Assembly (NCBI RefSeq): GCF_902459705.1
Contig: NZ_CABPRU010000014.1
Location: 1 to 64,000, forward strand
Length of the DNA: 64,000 nt
Direction of reading: 5' to 3'
Source: Pandoraea terrigena
GTDB lineage: Bacteria; Pseudomonadota; Gammaproteobacteria; Burkholderiales; Burkholderiaceae
The first letter of the stretch is position 1. Each line of letters starts with the position of its first letter. The notes under the pieces were generated by a model. The model saw only the letters and a list, made by a program, of their open reading frames with translations. It was not told the origin of the DNA and searched no databases. Shown one piece after another: positions 35,075 to 42,245 of this stretch. The position numbers were made by a program, and so were the translations under genes.

Positions 35075-35944
35075 TCAGCCGAGGTGGTCGTCGCGACCCA
35101 CCTTGAGCAGTTCCATCAGATGGGCCACGTATTCGTTCATGCCCGCCTGCTTGCGACGCTCGATCGGGTTGTCGCGGTGCGGCAGATCGACCGTGATCTC
35201 CTCGATGATCGTGCCCGGGCGCTCGCTCATCACGAACACGCGATCCGACAGCGCAATCGCTTCGGCGAGGTCGTGGGTGATCATCAGCGCGGTCTTGCCT
35301 TCGTCGGCGAGCATCTGCGCGAGATCCTGCTGGAGCACCATCTTGGTCTGCGCATCGAGCGCCGAGAACGGCTCGTCCATGAGCAGCACGTCCGGCTCGA
35401 CGGCCAGCGTGCGTGCCAGGGCCGCGCGCTGACGCATGCCGCCCGAGAGCTGGTGCGGATAGTGATTCTCGAAACCCTTCAGGTGGCAGCGCGCGAGCAG
35501 CGCCTTGGCCACCTCCGCACGCTCGGCCTTGCCGCGCCCGCGAATCTGCATCCCCAGCTCGACGTTCTTTTGGATCGAGCGCCACGGCATGAGCAGGTCT
35601 TTCTGCAACATGAACGCGACTTGCTGCGACGGGCCGCGCACCGGCTTGCCCGCGAGCGTCACCTGCCCCTCGCTCGGCGCATAGAGACCGGCGCCCATGT
35701 TGAGCAGCGTGCTCTTGCCGCAGCCGCTCGGGCCGATCAGCGAGACGAATTCACCGGCCTTGATGCCGATGGATACGTCCGAGACGGCCGTCATCTCGCC
35801 CTTGCCCTGGCGATTCTTGAACCGACGCGTGACGCCGCGGTATTCGATGGCGAACGGCATGAGTGCCGCCGCCGGCTGCGCCTGACGTCCCTCGGCATTC
35901 GCCTCGGCTACGTTCGCGTCCTTCAATTGAATCGACCTGAGCAT
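35075..35944 (-). CDS. ABC transporter ATP-binding protein, SsuB/TauB type
   Basis: The 289-residue ATPase has Walker A GPSGCGKST near 77, the Q-loop in FMLQKDLLMPW, signature LSGGMRQR, Walker B LLMDEPFSALD and H-loop ITHD. It is the first gene of the 15-kb minus-strand unit, so the promoter upstream (35945-36120) probably drives the whole set. The palindrome at 36043-36060 lies 99 bases before the start. The first 25 residues are a poorly conserved extension; an internal start near MPFAIEY is possible. Confidence 0.92.
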   Translation of the reverse strand: MLRSIQLKDANVAEANAEGRQAQPAAALMPFAIEYRGVTRRFKNRQGKGEMTAVSDVSIGIKAGEFVSLIGPSGCGKSTLLNMGAGLYAPSEGQVTLAGKPVRGPSQQVAFMLQKDLLMPWRSIQKNVELGMQIRGRGKAERAEVAKALLARCHLKGFENHYPHQLSGGMRQRAALARTLAVEPDVLLMDEPFSALDAQTKMVLQQDLAQMLADEGKTALMITHDLAEAIALSDRVFVMSERPGTIIEEITVDLPHRDNPIERRKQAGMNEYVAHLMELLKVGRDDHLG

Positions 35945-36042
35945 TGGAAACCACCGTGTTTCTGGATGTTCAACTTGCCTCGGGCAGCCTGCTGCGGCAT
36001 TTCGCTTGCATGGCTTGCCAGCCTGACTTCCCTTTCGGGGTG

Positions 36043-36060
36043 CGTTTCATATACGAAACG
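36043..36060. promoter_or_regulatory. candidate IclR operator of the catabolic unit
   Basis: CGTTTC-ATATAC-GAAACG is a perfect 6+6 palindrome. The same element with one arm mismatch lies upstream of the porin at 37460-37477, and in both cases GTTG-ATT and TATG follow, giving about 35 bases of related sequence. IclR proteins bind palindromes of this kind. Confidence 0.65.
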
Positions 36061-36177
36061 TTGATTTATGTATGGATCAATTATAGGGAGGGAATGGCGA
36101 AGTCAAAATTGTTTTTTGACTAGGGGAAACCCGCATCCAACGACGTTGGCTGCCCGGCACCCACGGTTGCCGGAACG

Positions 36178-36209
36178 AAAAAACGCCGGCAAGCAAATGC
36201 CGGCCGGCG
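36178..36209 (-). terminator. intrinsic terminator of the porin gene
   Basis: On the minus strand CGCCGGC pairs with GCCGGCG around an internal CGG and an eight-base loop, followed by a run of six T. It begins 41 bases after the porin stop. Confidence 0.8.
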
Positions 36210-36249
36210 CAGGAAGAGAGACCACTATGCGTTTGCGTTGCGAGGTGCG

Positions 36250-37359
36250 TCAGAACGAGTGATGCACGCCCGACAGCACGATGAACTGATTGCCCGTCGA
36301 CGACGCGCCGATCGTGTTGATGGCCGTGACCGCGCCATTGCCGCTCGCGTGTTGGTACACACCGCTCAGGTACACCTGCGTACGCTTTGAGAAGGCGTAG
36401 ATGTCACCCAGGCTGACCTGCGTCCAGCGCTTGCCCGACAGGGAGGTCGTGGCCGCGCCGAAGGTGATGGTGTTGGCCGCGCCCGTCGCATAGTTGGCGC
36501 CCCCGTCGAACGACTGGTAGGTATCACTGTAGCCCGCCGATTGCAGCTTCACGCGCGTGTACAGCGCGTGCAGCAGCCACGGCCCGAAGCCGTACGAGAC
36601 GCCTGCCCCCATGTTCTCGACGTTCGATGCCGCGTAGCTGCCGACCGCTTGCCCCTGGAAGGTTGCGCCGCCGAGCACGGCGACGTTCGGCGTGCGGTTG
36701 TTCTCGTTCGAGTAGACCGCCGAGGCCTTGAAGCGGCCGTTCGTGTAGTTCGCGGCCACACTCCACTTGCGTCCGTTGGCGAAGTTCGTGTTGTTGCCGA
36801 ACGAGATCATGCTGCCCGCCTTGAAGCCAGCGAAGTCGGGCGTGACATAGCGCACGGAGTTGTCGACCTGCACGACGGAGGTGTTCGCCAGTTCGTCGAC
36901 GTTACCCGGGTGGAACATGTACCAGTTCATGCCCAGGTAGGCTGTGCTCATCGGCCCGAGCCAGTCGAAGTTGAACGTGGTCATGTGACCGATGGTGAGC
37001 GTGCCCATCTTGTCCGACTGCAGACCGACCCACGACTGGCGGTTGAACATCGCACCCGCCTTGACCGTATTGCCGGAGAGCGTCGAGAAGCCGTTTTCGA
37101 GCAGGAAGATCGCGCGATTGCCACCGCCCAGATCCTCGACACCGCGAAAGCCCCAGCGATCCGGCTGCGTAGCGCCCTGCTGGGCGATCCAGTTCGCGTT
37201 GCCGCCCTGGTTGTTCACGTACGCCATGCCGGCATCCAGGCTACCGTAGATCGTAACGTTGCTTTGCGCCTGCGCTGCGACTGGCACACCTGCCGCCAAC
37301 AGCATTGCCGCTGCCAACGTCGTCATGCCAGGGATCCGCCCCATCGGAAACCGCTTCAT
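36250..37359 (-). CDS. general Gram-negative porin (Burkholderiaceae OmpC-like)
   Basis: The 369-residue outer-membrane channel starts with a signal peptide (residues 1 to about 32, ending AAQAQ). The mature start SNVTIYGSLDAGMAY is the hallmark of betaproteobacterial trimeric porins. The loop 3 to barrel segments RQSWVGLQSDKMGTLTIG are typical, and the protein ends HHSF with a terminal Phe. The ribosome site AGGAG is eight bases upstream. The shared operator at 37460 suggests it is induced with the ABC/oxygenase unit as its outer-membrane entry pore. Confidence 0.93.
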   Translation of the reverse strand: MKRFPMGRIPGMTTLAAAMLLAAGVPVAAQAQSNVTIYGSLDAGMAYVNNQGGNANWIAQQGATQPDRWGFRGVEDLGGGNRAIFLLENGFSTLSGNTVKAGAMFNRQSWVGLQSDKMGTLTIGHMTTFNFDWLGPMSTAYLGMNWYMFHPGNVDELANTSVVQVDNSVRYVTPDFAGFKAGSMISFGNNTNFANGRKWSVAANYTNGRFKASAVYSNENNRTPNVAVLGGATFQGQAVGSYAASNVENMGAGVSYGFGPWLLHALYTRVKLQSAGYSDTYQSFDGGANYATGAANTITFGAATTSLSGKRWTQVSLGDIYAFSKRTQVYLSGVYQHASGNGAVTAINTIGASSTGNQFIVLSGVHHSF

Positions 37360-37459
37360 CTGTGTACTCCTGTTATTCGATGATTCGAGAACGGTGAAGA
37401 CGCAGGACGCAATGCGCGGCAACCCAAGCCGGCCGCCTTGTCACGCATTCGTCTATTTG

Positions 37460-37477
37460 CGTTCCACCTATGAAACG
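37460..37477. promoter_or_regulatory. candidate IclR operator of the porin gene
   Basis: CGTTCC-ACCTAT-GAAACG has the same length and arms as the site at 36043-36060 (13 of 18 bases identical), with one mismatch in the left arm. It lies about 100 bases upstream of the porin ATG. The following bases GTTGGATTACTTATG also resemble those after the other site. Confidence 0.6.
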
Positions 37478-37743
37478 TTGGATTACTTATGAAACCAACT
37501 GACCGAAGCTTAGGCCAGGTAACGCAGGAGTCCCGCAGCGGAGATACACGAATTGATAAGAAGAAATTGGCGTGCTAGCGGGTGCGTGTAGCAGCGGCAA
37601 AGTGGCGTCTTGCCTGCGATCCGGGCGATGCCATTCGTTCCGTTGGCGCCGCTGGGCGTCCCATCTTGCCACCGTTTGAGGCCGACCCGCTCCCTCGGTA
37701 TTTACCCGAGGATGCCTTGCCTTCGATCGAATCAAAAACAATA

Positions 37744-37773
37744 ATATTTGAACACTACGTTCATATTTGAACA
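37744..37773. promoter_or_regulatory. GTTCA/TGAAC half-site array upstream of the monooxygenase
   Basis: ATATTTGAACA occurs twice (37744-37754 and 37763-37773, period 19). Between them GTTCA creates alternating inverted half-sites TGAAC-N5-GTTCA-N4-TGAAC. The position 46 bases before the monooxygenase start suits an operator, perhaps for the IclR protein encoded downstream. Confidence 0.5.
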
Positions 37774-37818
37774 TTTTATTTTTCTGGTCTGTCGCCACTT
37801 TCGTCAAAGGATGTTCCC

Positions 37819-38976
37819 ATGCAAGCTCCTCTCATCGGCATCAACGGTGCCGGCATCGGCGGTCTGGCCGCCGCCATCGGATTGCTGCGCGCCGGTTTCC
37901 GCGTTCGCGTGTATGAGCAGGCGACGCAGTTCGCCCGTGTCGGCGCGGACATCAACCTGACGCCCAACGCGGTGCGCGCGCTCGACGGTCTCGGTGTCGG
38001 CGATGCCTTGCGCAAGTCAGCGGCACAGCCGAGCCATCGCATCAGCCGCACGTGGGACACGGGCGAGGAGACCTCACGTCTGGAGATGGCCCGCACGGCG
38101 CAGACGAAATACGGCGCGCCGCAACTCACGATGCATCGCGCCGACCTGTTACAGGCGCTGGAGCAGGCTGTGCCGGCGGCATCGATTGCGCTGGGCAAGA
38201 AGCTCGTGTCGTTCGAAGCGCCTGGCCACGCGCAGTCAGGTCCCATTCGACTCACGTTCGCGGACGGCACGCACGACGACGTCGACGTGCTCATCGGTGC
38301 GGACGGCATCCACTCGGTTGTGCGCACCGGCCTGTTCGGGCCGGAGTCGCCGGAGTTCACCGGCGTGGTGGCGTACCGCGCGGTCGTCCCGGCGGACAGG
38401 CTCGGCGGTGTGCCGAATCTTGGCGCGTTCACCAAATGGTGGGGACCGACCTCGTCGAGCCAGATCGTGACGTTCCCGCTCAATCTCGGCCGCGACATCT
38501 TCGTCTTCGCCACGACGCCGCAGGACAGCTGGACGCTGGAATCGTGGACGGCGCCGGGCGACGTCCACGAGTTGCGCGCCATGTACGCCGACTATCACCC
38601 GGAGGCACGCGCCCTGCTCGACGCCTGCGACAGCGTGCTGAAGTCAGCGCTGTACGTGCGCGATCCGTTGCCGCAATGGTCGCGCGATCGGGTGTCGTTG
38701 CTCGGCGATGCCAGCCATCCGATGATGCCGTTCATGGCGCAAGGCGCGGGCATGGCGATCGAAGATGCTGTGGTACTGTCTCGCCACCTGGCGGCCGTGG
38801 GTCCGAGCGCCGACGCCTCTACGCTTGCCGCCGCCCTCGCGCGCTACGAGGTGTCGCGACGCGAACGCACGGCACGCGTGCAGATCGGCTCGCGCGGCAA
38901 CCAGTGGCTCAAGGAAGGCGGCAATGCCGATTGGGTCTACGAATACGATGCGTGGCAAGTTCCGCTCGCGGCCTGA
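37819..38976 (+). CDS. FAD-dependent aromatic monooxygenase (salicylate/6-hydroxynicotinate hydroxylase-like)
   Basis: The 385-residue group A flavoprotein hydroxylase has the dinucleotide motif GAGIGGLAAA near residue 10, the DG motif in VLIGADGIHSVVRTG near 155 and the GD motif in LLGDASHPMMPFMAQGAG near 295. Residues such as FTKWWG and WVYEYDAWQ resemble NicC-type and salicylate hydroxylases, which add a hydroxyl with loss of a carboxyl group. It is divergent from the porin and is followed by an IclR regulator gene. The substrate is a hydroxylated aromatic or pyridine acid by family. Confidence 0.87.
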   Translation: MQAPLIGINGAGIGGLAAAIGLLRAGFRVRVYEQATQFARVGADINLTPNAVRALDGLGVGDALRKSAAQPSHRISRTWDTGEETSRLEMARTAQTKYGAPQLTMHRADLLQALEQAVPAASIALGKKLVSFEAPGHAQSGPIRLTFADGTHDDVDVLIGADGIHSVVRTGLFGPESPEFTGVVAYRAVVPADRLGGVPNLGAFTKWWGPTSSSQIVTFPLNLGRDIFVFATTPQDSWTLESWTAPGDVHELRAMYADYHPEARALLDACDSVLKSALYVRDPLPQWSRDRVSLLGDASHPMMPFMAQGAGMAIEDAVVLSRHLAAVGPSADASTLAAALARYEVSRRERTARVQIGSRGNQWLKEGGNADWVYEYDAWQVPLAA

Positions 38977-39046
38977 ACGCCCCCCGGGGTGGCGCAAGCG
39001 CCGCGCTGCCCTGTCCCGATGCCCCCCGACGATTGGAATGGAATGC

Positions 39047-39913
39047 ATGACCAAAGCCAGGCAAGACCTCGTACCCACGACCGGCGCCGCCCCCGCCGTT
39101 GGCGACGGGCAGGACAACGGACAGACCGGCCTCGTGACGCCTGTCATGCGTGCGCTCAAGTTGCTGCGTTTCGTGGCGGACGGCGGATCGACGGCCAACG
39201 TCAGCGACGTCGGCCGCCGTATCGGGGTCAATCGGGTGACGGTCATGCGTCTGATCGAGACGCTGCAGTTCGAGGGCGTGCTGGAGCCGTTGCCGCAAGG
39301 GGGCCATCGGCTCGGACTCAATTTCCTGACGCTGGCGGCTAGCGCACTCGCCGGCGAGGATCACCTGGCGACGGCACGGCGCGTGCTCTCGCGCGTAACG
39401 ACCGAGACCGGACTATCGAGCTATCTCACCGTGCTCGACGGCGCCCAGGTTCGCTATCTGCTATGCGAGACGCCAGCGTTGCCGCTCGTGAGCAATATTC
39501 GCGCAGGCAGCCGCGTCACGGCGCATTTGACGGCACCGGGTCGGGCGCTGCTCGCGCATCTGGGGACCGAGCGCCGCCGCGCGTTGCTCGGCCCGGAACC
39601 GCTCGCGGCCGCCACGGCACAAAGTGCCCGCACGTATGCCGCGCTCGATGCCCAGCTCACGCGCGATCGCGACGCGGGATGCGCCTGGAGCCAGGACGGC
39701 TTCGAAGCGGGCATCGACGCCTGCGCCGCCGCCGTGCTGGACGCCCACGGCAGACCGTTGGCAGCCCTGAGCGTTGCCGGTCCGCGCGCGCTGGTCGGCA
39801 CCGATACGCTCACACGCGAGCGTACGGCGCGCGCCGTCAAGTCGGGCGCTGCCGATCTCGCCATCCTGCTGGCCGACGCGCCCGCGTTTCTCGCCGCCGC
39901 CGAACGCGGCTGA
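39047..39913 (+). CDS. IclR family transcriptional regulator
   Basis: The 288-residue regulator has a winged HTH at about residues 25-85 (VMRALKLLRFV, VSDVGRRIGVNRVTVMRLIE) and an effector domain with SRVTAHLTAPGRALLAHL and WSQDGFEAGIDACAAAVLD. It is 70 bases downstream of the monooxygenase and probably controls it through the half-site array at 37744-37773. ATG 39047 is used; ATG 39038 (adding MEC) is possible. It is distinct from the IclR gene at 30893. Confidence 0.88.
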   Translation: MTKARQDLVPTTGAAPAVGDGQDNGQTGLVTPVMRALKLLRFVADGGSTANVSDVGRRIGVNRVTVMRLIETLQFEGVLEPLPQGGHRLGLNFLTLAASALAGEDHLATARRVLSRVTTETGLSSYLTVLDGAQVRYLLCETPALPLVSNIRAGSRVTAHLTAPGRALLAHLGTERRRALLGPEPLAAATAQSARTYAALDAQLTRDRDAGCAWSQDGFEAGIDACAAAVLDAHGRPLAALSVAGPRALVGTDTLTRERTARAVKSGAADLAILLADAPAFLAAAERG

Positions 39914-39944
39914 GCCACCGTAATCGTACGGTCATCGCACGATG

Positions 39945-40646
39945 TCAGACGGCGATGGCGGAGAGCTTGCGTTCCCCGAGCGGCGTGACGCGCAGCGCGC
40001 GCGGCTCGCGGGTGGGTTCGAGCCACTTGGCATGGAGGCAGGTGGTGAGCAGCGCCGCCCCCAGAGCGCCCCCCAGATGCGGCTTTCGTTCGCTCCAGTC
40101 GGGGCAGGTGCAGGCGAATCGGCGCCGATGGGTGCGGGCCGCGGTGAGGTCGATGCCGACGGCGGTAAGCCCGTCGACGCCGGCATCCGTGAGCGCGACG
40201 TCGCTACCCTCGATGCGAAGCCAGCGGCGCTCATGCATCCGCGCGAAGAGATCGACGGCGATCTCCCCGGCGAGATGGTCATAACAGGTTCGCGCGTGGC
40301 GAAGCGGCACGGGCGTGGAACGACTGGCCGGCACAGGGCGCGGCCGCAACTCACGCGTGGCGAGCACGGCGCTGGCGAGCGCTTCGATGGCGGCCGCCGT
40401 CTCCGGCGTGGCAATGCGGAAATAGCGATGTCGTCCACGGGACTCCTGCGCCAGCACACCGCCGTCGACCAGCCGCGCCAAGTGCCCGCTTGCACTGGAG
40501 GGCGACAGCCCGGCCACCAGCGCCAACTCCCCCGCCGGACGGGCAGAGCCGTCCATCAACGCCCACAGCATGGTCATGCGCCCGCCATCGGCGAGCAACG
40601 CGGCGAGCGAACTGACGCCGGGGGCGTAGTCTCTTGCGATGTCCAC
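39945..40646 (-). CDS. ArsR family transcriptional regulator
   Basis: The 233-residue protein has an N-terminal ArsR winged HTH (RMTMLWALMDGSARPAGELA, LSPSSASGHLARLVDGGVL, residues about 20-75). The roughly 150-residue C-terminal extension contains RHARTCYDHLAGEIAV and RRFACTCPDWSERKPHLGGA. This longer ArsR type is not a simple metal sensor. It is divergent from the P450 gene, and three GCAGTA repeats lie just upstream of its start. Confidence 0.85.
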   Translation of the reverse strand: MDIARDYAPGVSSLAALLADGGRMTMLWALMDGSARPAGELALVAGLSPSSASGHLARLVDGGVLAQESRGRHRYFRIATPETAAAIEALASAVLATRELRPRPVPASRSTPVPLRHARTCYDHLAGEIAVDLFARMHERRWLRIEGSDVALTDAGVDGLTAVGIDLTAARTHRRRFACTCPDWSERKPHLGGALGAALLTTCLHAKWLEPTREPRALRVTPLGERKLSAIAV

Positions 40647-40674
40647 AGCAGGACTCCGGTAAGGAATATGAAGT

Positions 40675-40701
40675 GCAGTATCGGCTGCAGTAACGGCAGT
40701 A
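40675..40701. promoter_or_regulatory. triple GCAGTA direct repeat between ArsR and P450 genes
   Basis: GCAGTA starts at 40675, 40687 and 40696, within 60 bases of the ArsR start and about 100 bases ahead of the P450 start. Repeated short half-sites in a divergent promoter suggest the ArsR operator. Spacings of 12 and 9 are irregular. Confidence 0.45.
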
Positions 40702-40804
40702 TAGGCCCGGCGATGCGTTCAACACTTCAGCACGGGATGAAACGTGCCGGTCGTCCGGTGCGCCATGATTGGCACCGTCATCCGCTCATCTCCAGTCGCC
40801 CGCC

Positions 40805-42034
40805 ATGCCTGCCGCCAACGTCGATCTCCCCACCGTGCCGCCGCCCGCCAATGCGCTGGCCGCCGTGGTTCACCCGAATCCGTACCCGTACTACCAATCG
40901 CTCGCCGCGCGGCGTCCGTTCGACTTCGATGCCACGCTCGGCCTTTGGGTCGCGGCAGGACCCCAGGCGCTGGCCGCTGTGCTGCGCGATCCGGCCTGCG
41001 GTGTGCGGCCAGTCGGCGCAACGATTCCGGCCGCGCTGGCCAATGGTGCCGCAGGCGACTGGTTCGGTGCGCTCATCCGGATGAACGACGGGCCCGCGCA
41101 CGCCGCGATGAAGCCCTGGTTCACGGGGCGCCTCGCCACGCTGCAAGCCGACGGCGCCACCCTCGACCGACTGCGTGACGCCAGCCAGGCGGCGTGTGCG
41201 GACGCTTATCTCGCCCAGGGGGACACGCCCGCCGCCCGCCTCGACGATTTCGTCTTCCGCCAGCCGATCTATGCCCTTGCGGCGTGGCTAGGCGTTCCGT
41301 CCTCGCAGTGGGTCGACGTGTACGACGAGGTTCGTACGCTCGTCGCCGCGATGGCAGAAGCCGCCAAGCCGTCGCCGCGCGCCGAGGCGCTCGCCCGCGG
41401 ACACGGCGCCGCCACGACACTGCGCCAGCGTGCCATGCACTGGCTCGACAACGATGCCGCCCCGGGAACCTGGCTGCACGACACGGCCCGAAGCGCGGCA
41501 CACGACGACGCCATCGACTACGCCGTGCTCACGGCCAACGTCGCGGGCCTCTTCACGCAAGCGCATGACGCCTGTGCTGGACTGGTCGCCAACAGCCTGC
41601 GCCGTCTTGCAAGGCATGCGTCGCCCGGCGCCGTACCTGTCGACACTGGCCGTCAGGCACTCCCGGCCAACCTCGCCGTCGCCATCACGGCCGTCGGCGA
41701 GGTGATTCGCCACGATCCGCCCGTGCAGAACACCCGACGATTCCTGCATGCGCCTGCCGTCATCGGTGAACGCACGCTTGCACGCGGTGACGCAATCCTG
41801 GTGGTGCTGGCCGCTGCGCCCGCCGGTGCCGCGCCGAACGACGTGGCCTGGACCTTCGGGCACAGCGCCCACGCCTGCCCGGGGCGCTCGCCGGCCAGCA
41901 CCATCGCCGCCGTGGGTGTCCAGTCGATGCTCGACAACAATGCAGATCTCGGCGCCATTGCCACCGGCGCGGCGTATCACCCGCTCAGCAACGTTCGCAT
42001 TGCACGTTTCCACGATGACGCGTCGGCGGTTTGA
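40805..42034 (+). CDS. cytochrome P450
   Basis: The 409-residue heme monooxygenase has an N-terminal PNPYPYYQSLAARRP typical of soluble bacterial P450s, the K-helix ExxR in EVIRHDPPVQNTRR and the heme-thiolate loop FGHSAHACPG near residue 365. The I-helix segment LFTQAHDACAG keeps the acid but has Ala and Cys where most P450s have Thr, so proton delivery may be unusual. ATG 40805 gives a normal N-terminus; 40769 is also open. No ferredoxin or reductase gene is nearby. It is probably controlled by the divergent ArsR gene. Confidence 0.85.
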   Translation: MPAANVDLPTVPPPANALAAVVHPNPYPYYQSLAARRPFDFDATLGLWVAAGPQALAAVLRDPACGVRPVGATIPAALANGAAGDWFGALIRMNDGPAHAAMKPWFTGRLATLQADGATLDRLRDASQAACADAYLAQGDTPAARLDDFVFRQPIYALAAWLGVPSSQWVDVYDEVRTLVAAMAEAAKPSPRAEALARGHGAATTLRQRAMHWLDNDAAPGTWLHDTARSAAHDDAIDYAVLTANVAGLFTQAHDACAGLVANSLRRLARHASPGAVPVDTGRQALPANLAVAITAVGEVIRHDPPVQNTRRFLHAPAVIGERTLARGDAILVVLAAAPAGAAPNDVAWTFGHSAHACPGRSPASTIAAVGVQSMLDNNADLGAIATGAAYHPLSNVRIARFHDDASAV

Positions 42035-42045
42035 GGTCAGTGACC
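42035..42045. repeat. short palindrome after the P450 stop
   Basis: GGTCA-G-TGACC is a perfect 11-bp palindrome directly after the P450 stop. The arms are too short for a terminator; its role is unknown. Confidence 0.35.
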
Positions 42046-42060
42046 GTTCTCCGGGCATTG

Positions 42061-42096
42061 TTTTAACTGATGGAACCAATGTTCCATCAGTTAAAA
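42061..42096. promoter_or_regulatory. perfect 36-bp inverted repeat upstream of the MFS exporter
   Basis: The arms TTTTAACTGATGGAAC (42061-42076) and GTTCCATCAGTTAAAA (42081-42096) are perfectly complementary around CAAT. T on the left and A on the right are the wrong way round for a typical terminator, so an operator is more likely. It lies 150 bases before the exporter start. Confidence 0.75.
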
Positions 42097-42245
42097 CGTG
42101 AAGCGCCGCTCAAAAACCCTGCAAACATAAGGCTCTGCGCCGGGGCGCCGCTGAGTTCGGGAATTTCGGGCAGGATGGCAGTTTACTTTCGCGTGTCCTC
42201 GCCATGGCTTCCCGGTGCGCGTCCGCTTCGTCTTCCACTGCTCAC

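Larger units (their letters stand above)
35945..36249. other. promoter region of the catabolic unit and 3' end of the porin transcript
   Basis: The stretch is AT-rich around 36043-36115 and contains a palindromic operator. A minus-strand terminator for the porin lies at 36178-36209. No gene is seen. Confidence 0.6.
37360..37818. other. divergent promoter region between porin and monooxygenase
   Basis: The gap contains the porin-side palindrome at 37460-37477 and, 46-75 bases before the monooxygenase start, an array of GTTCA/TGAAC half-sites. The middle part (37500-37720) shows nothing specific. Confidence 0.6.

Noticed and set aside
33581-36064. 827-codon plus-strand open frame
   Set aside because: It lies antisense to the SDR, permease and ATPase genes and has no recognisable domains.
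37487-37807. 106-codon minus-strand frame between porin and monooxygenase
   Set aside because: It overlaps promoter elements, has no ribosome site and shows no recognisable protein features.
42061-42096. intrinsic terminator of the P450 gene
   Set aside because: T at the left arm and A at the right arm are opposite to the A-stem-T order of a terminator.
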